This document shows positions 17,856 to 27,767 of a stretch of 64,000 nucleotides of DNA, in pieces (the stretch's first letter is position 1; the number at the start of each line of letters is the position of its first letter). The DNA comes from Streptomyces sp. DHE7-1 (GTDB lineage Bacteria; Actinomycetota; Actinomycetes; Streptomycetales; Streptomycetaceae). The DNA is taken from the NCBI GenBank assembly GCA_016432725.1, contig JACJDG010000003.1, positions 5,052,001 to 5,116,000 of the forward strand, in the 5' to 3' direction. A model generated the notes under the pieces. The model saw nothing but the letters and a program-made list of their open reading frames with translations. It had not been told where the DNA came from and ran no database searches. The translations under genes and the position numbers were made by a program.

Positions 17856-19574
17856 ATGCGTCAACCGTCCGTCACAGCGCGCCGCGTGGCAGCGGCATCC
17901 GTCAGCCTGGTCGTGGCAGCGGGCGCCGCCGCCTGCGGCCCGAAGGACAACGATGCCAAGGGCTCAGCCGGCGGCTCCGCGCCGCACAGGGGCGGCACCC
18001 TCACGGTGCTGAACTCCAACCCGCAGGCGGACTTCGACCCCGCCCGCCTGTACACCTCCGGCGGCGGCAACGTCCCCTCGCTCGTCTTCCGCACCCTCAC
18101 CACCCGCAACCGCGAGAACGGCGCGGCCGGCGCCGAGGTCGTCCCCGACCTCGCCACCGACACCGGGCGTCCCAGCAAGGACGCGACCGTGTGGACGTAC
18201 ACCCTGCGCAAGGGCCTCAAGTACGAGGACGGCACCCCGATCACGTCCGCCGACGTCAAGTACGGCATCGAGCGCTCCTTCGCGCCCGAACTGTCGGGCG
18301 GCGCGCCCTACCTGCGGGACTGGCTGGTCGGTGCCGCCGACTACCAGGGCCCGTACAAGGACAAAAAGGGCCTGTCGGCGATCGGGACGCCGGACGAGCG
18401 GACCATCGTCTTCCATCTGAACAAGCCCGAGGGCGAGTTCCCGTACCTGGCCACCCAGACCCAGTTCACGCCCGTGCCCAAGGCCAGGGACACGGGCACG
18501 AAGTACGAGGAGCACCCGGTCTCGTCCGGCCCCTACAAGGTCGTCAGCAACGAGAACGACGGCGAGCACCTCGTCCTGAAGCGCAACACGTACTGGTCCG
18601 CGGCCGTCGACGCCGAGCGCAAGGCCTACCCGGACACCATCGACGTCCGCTCCGGCCTCGACTCCTCCGTGATCAACCAGCGGCTGTCCGCGTCCCAGGG
18701 GGCGGACGCCGCCGCGGTCACCACGGACACCAACCTCGGCCCGGCCGAACTCGCCAAGGTGACCGGTGACAAGGAACTGGCCGCGCGCGTGGGCACCGGC
18801 CACTTCGGCTACACGAACTACCTCGCCTTCAACCCGAAGGTGAAGCCCTTCGACGACCCCAGGGTGCGGCAGGCGATCTCCTACGCCGTCGACCGGTCCT
18901 CGGTGGTCAACGCGGCCGGCGGCAGCGCGCTCGCCGAGCCCGCCACCACCTTCCTGCCCGACCAGAAGTCCTTCGGGCACACGCCCTACGACCCGTTCCC
19001 GGCGGGCAGGTCCGGCAACGCGGCCAAGGCCAGGGAACTGCTGGCGCGGGCCGGCCACAAGAACGGCCTCACCGTCACGCTGACCCACTCCAACAGCAAG
19101 GACCTCGAGACCAGCCCCGAGATCGCGACCGCGGTCCAGGACGCCCTCAAGAAGGCCGGCATCACGGTCAAACTGCAGGGCCTGGAGGAGAACGACTACG
19201 CGGACAAGATCCACAGCGTGAAGTCCGAGCCGGGCTTCTTCCTCGCCCACTGGGGTGCCGACTGGCCCTCCGGCGGTCCCTTCCTCGCCCCGATCTTCGA
19301 CGGCCGGCAGATCGTCAAGGACGGCGCGAACTTCAACACGGGCCTGCTCGACGACAAGTCGGTCAACGACGAGATCGACGCGATCAACAAGCTGACCGAC
19401 CTCGACGCGGCCGCCGATCGGTGGGGCGCGCTGGACAAGAAGATCGGCGAGCAGGCCCTCGTGGTCCCGCTGTTCCACCCGGTCTACAAGCGCCTGTACG
19501 GCGAGAGCGTCCGCAACATCGTCATCAGCGACTGGACCGGCGTTCTCGACATCTCCCAGGTCGCGGTGAAGTAG
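17856..19574 (+). CDS. Peptide ABC transporter substrate-binding lipoprotein
   Basis: A 572-aa family 5 (DppA/OppA-type) solute-binding protein. The N-terminus has a lipoprotein signal: basic VTARR, hydrophobic VAAASVSLVVAAGAA and the lipobox AACG. The mature part has the family hallmarks GGTLTVLNSNPQADFDPA, VWTYTLRKGLKYEDGTPIT and DDPRVRQAISYAVDR. It would be anchored outside the membrane and deliver oligopeptides to the permeases encoded next. The stop is 4 bases before the next start, so the operon is tight. ATG 17856 is the start. Confidence 0.93.
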   Translation: MRQPSVTARRVAAASVSLVVAAGAAACGPKDNDAKGSAGGSAPHRGGTLTVLNSNPQADFDPARLYTSGGGNVPSLVFRTLTTRNRENGAAGAEVVPDLATDTGRPSKDATVWTYTLRKGLKYEDGTPITSADVKYGIERSFAPELSGGAPYLRDWLVGAADYQGPYKDKKGLSAIGTPDERTIVFHLNKPEGEFPYLATQTQFTPVPKARDTGTKYEEHPVSSGPYKVVSNENDGEHLVLKRNTYWSAAVDAERKAYPDTIDVRSGLDSSVINQRLSASQGADAAAVTTDTNLGPAELAKVTGDKELAARVGTGHFGYTNYLAFNPKVKPFDDPRVRQAISYAVDRSSVVNAAGGSALAEPATTFLPDQKSFGHTPYDPFPAGRSGNAAKARELLARAGHKNGLTVTLTHSNSKDLETSPEIATAVQDALKKAGITVKLQGLEENDYADKIHSVKSEPGFFLAHWGADWPSGGPFLAPIFDGRQIVKDGANFNTGLLDDKSVNDEIDAINKLTDLDAAADRWGALDKKIGEQALVVPLFHPVYKRLYGESVRNIVISDWTGVLDISQVAVK

Positions 19575-19578
19575 CGCC

Positions 19579-20623
19579 GTGAGCGAGGCACTTGTCGCCA
19601 CCCAGGCCCCGGGACGGACACCACCGTCCCGGGGCCTCGGGGCCCGTCAGTTCTGGCGGCGGCTGCGGGCGCAGCGCGCCGCCCTGGTCGCCGCGGCCGT
19701 CGTCGCACTGCTCGTCCTCGTCGCGCTCGCCGCGCCGCTGCTCACCGCCCTGGAGGGCCAGGACCCCACCACCTACCACCCGTCCCTGATCGACTCCGCG
19801 CGCGGCGGCGTGCCCATCGGCTCGTTCGGCGGCGCCGGCGGCGGCCACTGGCTGGGCGTCGAGCCGCAGACCGGGCGCGACCTGTTCGCCCGGCTGGTGT
19901 ACGGCGCCCGGGTGTCGCTGGGGGTCGCGCTCGCCGCGACGGTGCTCCAGGTGACCCTCGGTGTGGTGATCGGGGTCGCCTCTGCGCTCGGCAGCCGGCT
20001 CGTCGACCAACTGCTGAGCCGGATCACGGACATCATCATCGCCCTACCGCTGATGATCATGGCGCTGGCGCTGCTCGCCATCGTTCCCACGAGCTTCCCC
20101 GGCCCGTCCTGGTCACGTTCGTGATCGGCCTGATCGCCTGGGGCAACATCGCCAAGATCACGCGCGCGCAGACGCTCACCCTGAAGGGGCTCGACCATGT
20201 GGCCGCCGCGCGGCTCAGCGGCTGGGGCACCTGGCGGATCGCGCGCCGTGAGCTGCTGCCCGGCCTCGCCGCCCCCGTCATCACCTACGGGGCCCTGCTC
20301 GTCCCCATCAACATCTCGATCGAGGCGGCCCTGTCGTTCCTCGGCGTGGGCGTGAAGCCGCCCACGCCGTCCTGGGGACAGATGCTCACCGCCGCCGACG
20401 TCTGGTACCAGGCCGCACCGCAGTACCTGCTGCTGCCCGCCGGGCCCTCTTCGTCACCGTCGTCGCGCTGACCGTCCTCGGCGACGGGGTGCGCACCGCG
20501 CTGGACCCGCGCGCGGCCTCGCGGCTGCGTGTCGGCACGGGCGCCAGGGGCGAGGGCAGGGCGGCCGGGACCGGCCCGGGCGACGGAGCGGCCACCGGGC
20601 CCGGCAAGGAGGAGAGCGCGTGA
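19579..20623 (+). CDS. Peptide ABC transporter permease (OppC/DppC type)
   Basis: 348 aa after repair, with about six membrane helices. It has the long N-terminal region typical of OppC/DppC (FWRRLRAQRAALVAAAVVAL), then HWLGVEPQTGRDLFARLVYG. The EAA loop that contacts the ATPase is AAARLSGWGTWRIARRELLP. The frame breaks twice: near 20098 (TTCCCC for TTCCCCC, giving TSFPRPVLVTF) and near 20443 (GGG for GGGG, giving LLPAGALFVTVVAL). GTG 19579 starts it. The stop overlaps the next gene start by GTGA. The order binding protein, C, B, ATPase is unusual, since B normally precedes C. Confidence 0.88.
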
Positions 20624-21618
20624 ACGGGTTCGGCGGTTTCGTGCTGCGCCGCAGCGTCGGTGCCCTGGTCACCCTGCTCGCCATCTCGGTGATCATCTAC
20701 GTCGTCTTCTACGTCACCCCCGGCAACGTCGCGCAGATCAGCTGCGGTCCGCGCTGCTCGCCGGCCCAGGTCCACCAGGTCGCCCAGCAGCTCCACCTGG
20801 ACGACCCCCTGTACCTGCGCTACTGGCACTTCCTGCAAGGCGTCCTCGTCGGCCAGGACTACTCGACCGGCACCTCGCTGGCGCACTGCCCGGCGCCCTG
20901 CCTCGGGCTCTCCTACCAGAGCGACCGGCAGGTCACCGACATCATCCTGACCAAGCTCCCGGTCAGCCTGTCGCTGGTGTCCGGCGCGATGGTGATCTGG
21001 CTGGTCCTCGGCGTCGGCACCGGAGTGCTCTCCGCCTGGCGTCGCGGCCGGTTCACCGAGCGGGCGCTGACCGCGGTCACCCTCGCGGGCACGGCCACGC
21101 CCGTCTTCGTCATCGGTCTGGTGCTGATGATCGTGGTCTGCGGGGAGCTGCGGCTGCTGCCGTTCCCGCAGTACGTGAAGTTCACCGACGATCCCGAGCA
21201 GTGGGCGTGGAACCTGCTGCTGCCCTGGCTGTCGCTCGCTCTCATCGAGGCCGCCGCGTTCGCCCGGCTGACCCGGGCGGCCATGCTGGAGACGCTCGCC
21301 GAGGACCACGTACGGACGTTCCGCGCCTACGGCGTCTCCGAACGCTCGGTCGTCGGGCGGCACGCCCTGCGCGGCGCGCTCGCGCCGGTCATCGCGCTCA
21401 ACGCCAACAACTTCGGCGGAGCCGTCGGCGGGGCCGTCCTCACCGAGACCCTCTTCGGTCTCCCCGGCATCGGGCAGGAACTGGTCCACGCGGTCAAGGT
21501 GGTGGACCTGCCGGTCGTCGTCGGCATGGTCCTGGTCATCGGCTTCTTCGTGGTCATCGCCAACGCCGTCGCGGACGTCCTGTACGCGGTGGCCGACCGA
21601 CGGGTGGTACTCGCATGA
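20620..21618 (+). CDS. Peptide ABC transporter permease (OppB/DppB type)
   Basis: A 332-aa membrane protein of the OppB/DppB class. N-terminal GFVLRRSVGALVTLLAISVI is the usual first helix and VVFYVTPGNVAQISCG corresponds to the family's periplasmic loop. The EAA motif is FRAYGVSERSVVGRHALRGA, and the C-terminal LTETLFGLPGIGQELVHAV is diagnostic. GTG 20620 overlaps the preceding TGA, and its own stop overlaps the ATPase ATG by ATGA, so all four genes are translationally coupled. Confidence 0.92.
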   Translation: MNGFGGFVLRRSVGALVTLLAISVIIYVVFYVTPGNVAQISCGPRCSPAQVHQVAQQLHLDDPLYLRYWHFLQGVLVGQDYSTGTSLAHCPAPCLGLSYQSDRQVTDIILTKLPVSLSLVSGAMVIWLVLGVGTGVLSAWRRGRFTERALTAVTLAGTATPVFVIGLVLMIVVCGELRLLPFPQYVKFTDDPEQWAWNLLLPWLSLALIEAAAFARLTRAAMLETLAEDHVRTFRAYGVSERSVVGRHALRGALAPVIALNANNFGGAVGGAVLTETLFGLPGIGQELVHAVKVVDLPVVVGMVLVIGFFVVIANAVADVLYAVADRRVVLA

Positions 21619-23206
21619 GCCTGGTCGAAGTCATGGACCTGACCGTGGAGTTCGGGTCCCTGCGGGCCGTGGACGGACTCTCCTTCCGGCTGGCGCGGGG
21701 CGAGGCCCTCGCGCTGGTCGGCGAGTCCGGTTCCGGCAAGTCCACGGTCGCCGGCGCCCTGCTGGGCCTGCACCGGGGCACCGGGGCGCGGGTCGGCGGC
21801 TCGGTCCGCGTCGCGGGCACCGACGTGCGGCAGGCCTCGGACGAGGAGCTGCGCGCGCTGCGCGGCGCCGGGGCGGCCATGGTCTTCCAGGACCCGCTGT
21901 CCTCGCTCGACCCGTACTACGCGATCGGCGACCAGATAGCCGAGGTGCACCGCGTGCACACGCGCGTGTCGCGCCGCGCCGCACGCGCGCGTGCCGTCGA
22001 GGTGCTGGACCGGGTCGGCATCCCGGACGCGGTGCGGCGGTCCCGTTCCCGCCCGCACGAGTTCAGCGGCGGCATGCGCCAGCGCGCCCTGATCGCCATG
22101 GCGCTCGCCTGCGAACCGGACCTGCTGATCGCCGACGAGCCCACCACGGCCCTGGACGTCACCGTCCAGGCCCAGATCCTCGATCTCCTGCACACGCTGC
22201 GCGAGGAGACCGGCATGAGCCTGCTGCTCGTCACCCACGACGTCGGGGTCGCCGCCGAGAGCGCAGACGAGGTGCTGGTCATGCGGCACGGCAGGGCCGT
22301 CGAACACGGCCCGGTCGGCACGGTCCTGGCGTCACCCGGGCAGGCCTACACCCGCGAACTGCTCGACGCCGTCCCGCGCGTGGACGCGCCGCGGGCCGCC
22401 GCGCGGGCGTCCGGGGAGACCGTGCTGGAGGCCACCGGCCTGCGGCGCGAGTTCGGGCGCGGCAGGAACGCGTTCGCGGCCGTGGACGACGTCTCACTGA
22501 CCGTCCGCCGGGGCGAGACCCTGGGCGTGGTGGGGAGAGCGGCAGCGGCAAGACGACGCTGGGCCGCATGCTGGTCGGGCTGCTGGAGCCGACCGCCGGC
22601 GGGATCCGCTACGCGGGACGCCCGCGCACCGGCGTGGACCCGGCCGTCCAGATGGTCTTCCAGGACCCGGTCTCCTCCCTGAACCCCCGCCGCAGCGTGG
22701 GCGAGTCCGTCGCGGACCCGCTCCGCGCGCGCGGCGAGCGGGACGAGCGGCGCATCCGGGCCCGGGTGGGCGAACTGCTGGAGCGCGTGGGGCTGGAGGC
22801 GGCGCACTACGGCCGCTACCCGCACGAGTTCAGCGGCGGCCAGCGTCAGCGCGTGGGCATCGCCCGGGCGCTCGCCGCCGACCCGCGCGTCATCGTCCTG
22901 GACGAGCCGGTCTCCGCGCTCGACGTCACCACCCAGGCCCAGGTGGTCGCGCTGCTCGGCGAGCTGCAGCGGGAACTCGGCCTCGCGCTCGTGTTCATCG
23001 CGCACGACCTCGCCGTGGTCCGCCAGGTCAGCGACCGGGTCGCGGTCATGCGCCGGGGACGGATCGTGGAGTCCGGTCCCGTGGACGAGGTGTACGACGC
23101 CCCGCGCGAGCCGTACACGAAGCAGCTCCTGGCCGCCGTGCCCGCGCTCGATCCGCAGCTCGCGGCCCGACGGCGGGCGGCCCGGCGGGAGTTGGCCGCG
23201 GCGTAA
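21615..23206 (+). CDS. Fused double ABC ATPase (DppD-DppF type)
   Basis: 530 aa after repair, with two complete nucleotide-binding domains. Domain 1: Walker A GESGSGKST, Q-loop MVFQDPLSSL, signature EFSGGMRQR, Walker B LLIADEPTTALD. Domain 2: Walker A GESGSGKTT, MVFQDPVSSL, signature EFSGGQRQR, Walker B VIVLDEPVSALD. Many peptide transporters use two separate ATPases; here they are one chain. The frame breaks near 22534 inside the second Walker A (gtggtggggagagc for gtggtgggggagagc), so without repair the second domain would look inactive. It energises peptide import with the preceding permeases. Confidence 0.93.
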
Positions 23207-23407
23207 CGTTTCACGCACGGACGATCACCTTCCGCAGTCTTAGCGCGACAGAACGCGACGCGCACCCGAAAGTTACGACCGTTCACCCCTTTTGGTGGCG
23301 CGACGGACAACCGTCCGTCGCGCCACCGCTCTGTCCGCATACGTTCGTCCCGCTGCGAGCCGCCGGGACGAAGGCGGCTTCCCACCACGGAGATCGGGGG
23401 TGCACAC

Positions 23408-25122
23408 GTGCGCATCGGACTGCTTACGGAGGGTGGCTACCCGTATGTGGGCGGTGACGCCGGGCTCTGGTGCGACCGGCTCGTGCGCGGGCTCGCCCAG
23501 CACGAGTTCGACGTCTACGCGCTCAGCCGCGGCCGGCAGCAGGAGGACGCGGGCCGGGTCCCGCTGCCACCGCAGGTCGACCGGGTGCGCACCGCTCCGC
23601 TGTGGAGGGCCGAGGGCGACGGGGTCGCCTACGGCCGGCGCGCGCGCCGGCGCTTCACCGAGTACTACGGCGAACTGGTCGAGGCCCTGAGCGGCGGACC
23701 CGGCGCCGCCTCGGGCGCCGCCTCCGGAACCGGGTCCGCCCAGCAGGCGGACCGTTTCGGCAGCGCGCTGTACGGCCTCGCCGAACTCGCCCGTGACGAG
23801 GGCGGACTGGTCGGCGCCCTGCGCTCCGACACCGCCCTGCGCACCCTGGAGCGCGCCTGCCGCGCCCCCGGCGCGCCGCGCACGGCGCGCGAGGCGCGCG
23901 TGGCCGATCTGCTCACGGTCACCGCCCACCTCGAACGCGCCCTGCGCCCCTCTCCCTGGACTGGTACGGCGCCGACGGCCTCGGCGCCGCCGACCTCTGC
24001 CACGCCACCGCCGGCGGCACCGCCGCCCTGCCCGGACTGCTCGCCCGGCACCTGTGCGACGTGCCCCTGCTGGTGACCGAGTACGGCGTGCAGCTCCGCT
24101 CGCACTACCTGGCCCTCGGCCCCGACGCCGCCGCCCCCGCCGTACGCGCGCTGCTCGCCGCCTTCCACGGCCTGCTCGCCGCCGAGGTCTACCGGCGCGC
24201 CACCCTGCTCACCCCCGGGAACGCGCACGCCCGCCGCTGGCAGGAACGGTGCGGCGCCGAACGCGCCCGGATCCGCACCGTGCACCCCGGCATGGACGCC
24301 TCCCCGTTCACCGAGGTCGGCGAGTCCCCGGACCGCGCCGATCCGCACACGCTCGGCTGGGTGGGGCGCGTCGAACCGGCCAAGGACCTCGTGTCCCTGC
24401 TGCACGCCTTCGCCGAGGTCCGGAAAGAGGAGCCGAAGGCCCGGCTGCGGATCGTCGGCACGCCCGTGGGCCCCGAGGGCGAGGCCTACCTGGGCCACTG
24501 CCGGGTGCTCGCCGCCCAGCTCTTCCCGGACGAGGCGGAGGGCGTGCACGCGGTCGGCGACAATCCGGTCTCCTTCGAGGAGATCGGCGACCCCGAGGTG
24601 CCTGCCCTGCCCGACGCCTACGCGGGCGCCGCCGTCGTCGTCCTCTCCAGCGTCATGGAGGGCTTCCCCAACACCCTGGTGGAGGCCATGTTCAGCGGCC
24701 GCGCCACGGTGTCCACGGACGTAGGCGCCGTGGTGGAGGTGATCGGCGGCACCGGCCTCGTCGTACCGCCGCGCAACCCTCGGGCGCTCGCCGAGGCGTG
24801 CGTGGCGCTGATGCGCGACCCCGAGCGCCGTGAGCGCCTCGGTGCCGCCGCACGCGCCCGCGCACTGGAGCTGTTCACCGTCGAGCAGAACATCGAGGCG
24901 TTCGACGGCATCTACCTGGAGATCGTCTCGCACTGCCCAGTGCGCCGCGTCGTCCTCGACGAGGACGGCGATCCGCTGCCGTTCGCCGCCCCGGCCGAGA
25001 CCCATGTGCCCGTCCACTGGACCGGACCCATGGCCCGGGAACGCGTCCGCGAGGCGTCCGGCCGGCCACCTGGCGACCCGGTCCGCGCGACCTCGGGAGC
25101 GGTATCGGAGGGGACGCTGTGA
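23408..25122 (+). CDS. PelF-like GT4 glycosyltransferase
   Basis: 571 aa after repair. The N-terminus LLTEGGYPYVGGDAGLWCDR is the DUF3492/PelF signature, and the C-terminal half is a GT-B, GT4-type domain: WVGRVEPAKDLVSLLHAF, SSVMEGFPNTLVEAM (donor-binding E-x7-E region), TDVGAVVEVIGG. PelF and the fungal Gt4c domain polymerise N-acetylgalactosamine-containing polysaccharide in the cytoplasm, so a similar role is inferred. The frame breaks near 23948 (CGCCCC for CGCCCCC, restoring LRPLSLDWYGADG). It starts at GTG 23408 and overlaps the next gene by GTGA. First gene of a five-ORF unit. The last 70 residues are variable. Confidence 0.85.
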
Positions 25123-26600
25123 GCGGCACGGAAGGCGGCGCCCCGAGAGGTTCCGGCCGGGTGGAGGGCGCCGGCGGTGACCGGGACGTCGTGCGGGAGT
25201 CGCGCGGCGGGCCGGGCGGCCCGGGCCGGTCGAACGGGACGGACGCGCCGGGAGGTACGGACTCCCTGAGCGGTGCGGACCCGCTCGACGTCATGGACCG
25301 GCCGGGCGGACTCGACCGGCCCGGGATGCCGGCCGGTGGCACGGCCTGGGACGAGCGGTCGCGAGAATGGCTCACCGGCGCCGTGGCGCACCCCGGAACG
25401 GCCGCCCGGAGCCGCCCGGAAGCGGGCGCCGCCGGCTCCGCGCCCCCGGCCCGGACGGGCGCGGACGTGACACCCGCCGGAACCCGTACGACCCCGTTCC
25501 GGCGCGGCACCGCCGACCCCGTCAAGACTCTGCTGCACCGTCACCGGGAACTGTGCGAGCGGGCCGTGGACCCGCTGGAGATCGCGGCCGGACTGGAGGC
25601 GCACGGCGTCACCGACCGGACCGCCGCCCGGTTCCGCCACCGCGACGTCTTCTCGCTCGCCGAGGAGCTGTACGCGCGCGTGCCCCGCGACGGCGCGCCG
25701 CACCCCCGTCCCGAACCAGGCCGGGGACCCCGCGTCCGGGCCGGCTGGGTCCTGCTCACCCTCCTGCCCGGAGCGTGCGCCGCGACCGCCCTGACCGGAC
25801 TGCGCCTCACCCAGGGCCAGTTCCGCCCGCTGGTGGCCGGCGCCGGCCTCCTCGCCCTCGCCCTCGTGACACGCGCCGCCCTGCGCCGCGGCCCGCTCGC
25901 CGCGGTGCGCGGCCCGGTCCCGTGGCGCACGGCAGTCGGCCTGCGCGCCTGGACCCTCTGGCTGCTCGCCTACGCCCTGCTCGGCGACGGACTCCTGCAG
26001 GCCGTCGTCGCGGGCGGCCCCGACGCCCCGCCCACCGGCGCTCCCGACGGCCCCTGGCCGATGACCGCCGCACCTGCGCTGGCACTCACCCTGGCCTGCG
26101 CCCCGGCCGCCTGGTGCACCCACCTCCTCGCCGCCGGAGCCCGCCGCCGACTCGCCGGCAGCCGGGGACTGGAGGACTTCACCAGCGCCGCCCGGCCGCT
26201 GCTGACCGGTGTCCTCGGCCTGTTCCTCGGCGTCCTCACCGGCCTGCTCGCCCTGTGCGGCACGGTTCTGCACGAGAGCGCGGCCTGTCCGCGGGGTCTC
26301 GCCCTGGGCGCCCTCCTGCTGCTCGCCCGCCTCCTCGTCGTGCACCGCCGGCGGCACGCGGCCGTGCTCGCCCTGGGAGCCGCCGCGTTCACCGAGGCGG
26401 CGGCGCTCGCCCTGCTGCTGGCCGCCCGGCTGCCCGGCTGCGCCTTCCTCGCCGTGCCCGTCCAGACCCCCGTGGACTCCTGGGGCCCGGCCGCCGTGCC
26501 GACGCTCGCCTGCGGCGCCGCGGCGCTCGCCCTGCTGGTCCACGCGTTGCGCACCCTGACCCGGGCCTCGGCCCACGCCCCGGCGGGAGCACCCGAGTGA
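25119..26600 (+). CDS. Polytopic membrane protein of the glycosyltransferase operon
   Basis: A 493-aa protein. Residues 1-125 are G/P/R-rich and probably disordered. Residues about 130-185 form a small helical domain (LHRHRELCERAVDPLEIAAG, RDVFSLAEELYARV). From about 200 there are some eight membrane helices, ending LACGAAALALLVHALRTL. In Pel systems PelG, and in fungi the membrane part of Gt4c, form the partner of the PelF-like enzyme; this protein occupies that position but I cannot demonstrate homology. GTG 25119 overlaps the glycosyltransferase stop. Its own stop overlaps a tiny downstream ORF. Confidence 0.75.
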   Translation: MSGTEGGAPRGSGRVEGAGGDRDVVRESRGGPGGPGRSNGTDAPGGTDSLSGADPLDVMDRPGGLDRPGMPAGGTAWDERSREWLTGAVAHPGTAARSRPEAGAAGSAPPARTGADVTPAGTRTTPFRRGTADPVKTLLHRHRELCERAVDPLEIAAGLEAHGVTDRTAARFRHRDVFSLAEELYARVPRDGAPHPRPEPGRGPRVRAGWVLLTLLPGACAATALTGLRLTQGQFRPLVAGAGLLALALVTRAALRRGPLAAVRGPVPWRTAVGLRAWTLWLLAYALLGDGLLQAVVAGGPDAPPTGAPDGPWPMTAAPALALTLACAPAAWCTHLLAAGARRRLAGSRGLEDFTSAARPLLTGVLGLFLGVLTGLLALCGTVLHESAACPRGLALGALLLLARLLVVHRRRHAAVLALGAAAFTEAAALALLLAARLPGCAFLAVPVQTPVDSWGPAAVPTLACGAAALALLVHALRTLTRASAHAPAGAPE

Positions 26601-26731
26601 AGCTTCCGCCACCGGCCCCGGCCGCGTCCGCCCCCACTCGCGCCGAGCGCGCGGCGACCGGCCACGGCCACGGCGTCCGGCCCCCCACCGCGGGCCTCCG
26701 CATCACCCCTTCGAAGGAGAAGACCAGATGA
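26597..26731 (+). CDS. Possible 44-aa overlapping small ORF
   Basis: GTG 26597 overlaps the TGA of the membrane-protein gene (GTGA) and has GGGAG eight bases upstream. The product is basic and proline-rich, beginning VKLPPPAPAASAPTRAER and ending PSKEKTR. Its stop overlaps the next ATG (ATGA). Codon use is GC-rich throughout and gives no strong coding signal. It could be a real micro-protein or just a bridge that keeps ribosomes moving to the epimerase gene. Confidence 0.35.
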   Translation: MKLPPPAPAASAPTRAERAATGHGHGVRPPTAGLRITPSKEKTR

Positions 26732-26811
26732 CCACCTCCCGACACGGAGCGCCCGGAGCGTCCGGAGCCTTGGGAGCCGCCGGAGCGCACACCCCGGGAG
26801 CTGCCCGATGA
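26728..26811 (+). CDS. Possible 27-aa coupling ORF before the epimerase gene
   Basis: ATG 26728 follows a strong ribosome site (GAAGGAG, eight bases away). The product begins MTTSRHGAPGASGALGAAG and is rich in Gly/Ala. Its TGA overlaps the epimerase ATG (ATGA at 26808-26811). The clear ribosome site here and the lack of one directly before the epimerase suggest translational coupling. Confidence 0.45.
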   Translation: MTTSRHGAPGASGALGAAGAHTPGAAR

Positions 26812-27767
26812 GGGTCCTGCTGATCGGAGCCAACGGATACATCGGCCGCTTCGTCGCCGACCGTCTGCTCGCCGACCCGGCCGTCCAGCTCACCGCGCTC
26901 GGCCGCGGCGACGACGCCGACGTCCGCTTCGACCTCGCCTCGGGCAGCCCCGGAGCGCTCACCCGCTTCCTGGACGCGGTCCACCCCGGCGTGGTCGTCA
27001 ACTGCGCCGGTGCCACCCGGGGCGGCGCCCGCGACCTCGTCCGGCACAACACCGTCGCCGTCGCCACCGTCTGCGAGGCCCTGCGCCGCAGCGGCTGCGG
27101 AGCTCGGCTGGTGCAGGTCGGCTGCGGCTCCGAGTACGGCCCCAGCCAGCCCGGCTCCTCCACGGCCGAGGACGCCGTGCCCCGACCCGGGGGCCCCTAC
27201 GGCGTCAGCAAGCTCGCCGCCACCGAACTGGTCCTCGGCTCAGGTCTCGACGCCGTCGTGCTCCGCGTCTTCTCGCCCGCGGGACCCGGTACGCCGGCCG
27301 GATCCCCGCTCGGCCGGCTCGCCGAGGCCATGCGCCGCGCCATGCAGTCCGGCGACGGTGAACTCAAGCTCGGCGGACTCGGTGTCCAGCGCGACTTCAT
27401 CGACGTCCGCGACGTCGCGCGCGCCGTGCACGCCGCCTCCCTCTCCGCCGCGCAGGGCGTCATCAACATCGGTTCCGGCCGCGCCGTCCGCCTGCGTGAC
27501 GCCGCCGCCGTCCTCGCCCGGGTCGCCGGATACGGCGGCGCCCTGCACGAACTCGACGCGCCCCCCGGACCGCTGCGCAGCGCCATCGGCCACCCCCGCG
27601 CCGACTCCGAGCACGCGGCCCCGGTCGCCTACCCGTACCCGGACGGCTGCGGCAGCTGGCAGCAGGCCGACGTGCGCACCGCCCGCGACCGGCTCGGCTG
27701 GCGCCCCCGCATCAACCTCGAGGAATCCCTCGCCGACATCTGGATGGAGGCGGCATGCCGCATCTGA
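26808..27767 (+). CDS. NAD-dependent epimerase/dehydratase (extended SDR)
   Basis: A 319-aa extended short-chain dehydrogenase. The Rossmann motif GANGYIGRF is at residues 7-15, the catalytic motif YGVSK (YxxxK) near 130, and the substrate-domain sequence GLGVQRDFIDVRDVARAV near 190. These match UDP-sugar epimerases. Next to a PelF-like enzyme it probably supplies an activated sugar (for example UDP-GalNAc from UDP-GlcNAc, as PelX and Uge3 do), but the substrate is inferred from context only. Start overlaps a 27-codon ORF; the end overlaps the next gene by 13 bases. Confidence 0.85.
   Translation: MRVLLIGANGYIGRFVADRLLADPAVQLTALGRGDDADVRFDLASGSPGALTRFLDAVHPGVVVNCAGATRGGARDLVRHNTVAVATVCEALRRSGCGARLVQVGCGSEYGPSQPGSSTAEDAVPRPGGPYGVSKLAATELVLGSGLDAVVLRVFSPAGPGTPAGSPLGRLAEAMRRAMQSGDGELKLGGLGVQRDFIDVRDVARAVHAASLSAAQGVINIGSGRAVRLRDAAAVLARVAGYGGALHELDAPPGPLRSAIGHPRADSEHAAPVAYPYPDGCGSWQQADVRTARDRLGWRPRINLEESLADIWMEAACRI

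Noticed and set aside
26597..26811. The tiny ORFs being a broken longer gene
   Set aside because: Each has its own start, ribosome site and four-base overlap, and joining frames does not produce a recognisable domain. Kept as low-confidence ORFs instead.
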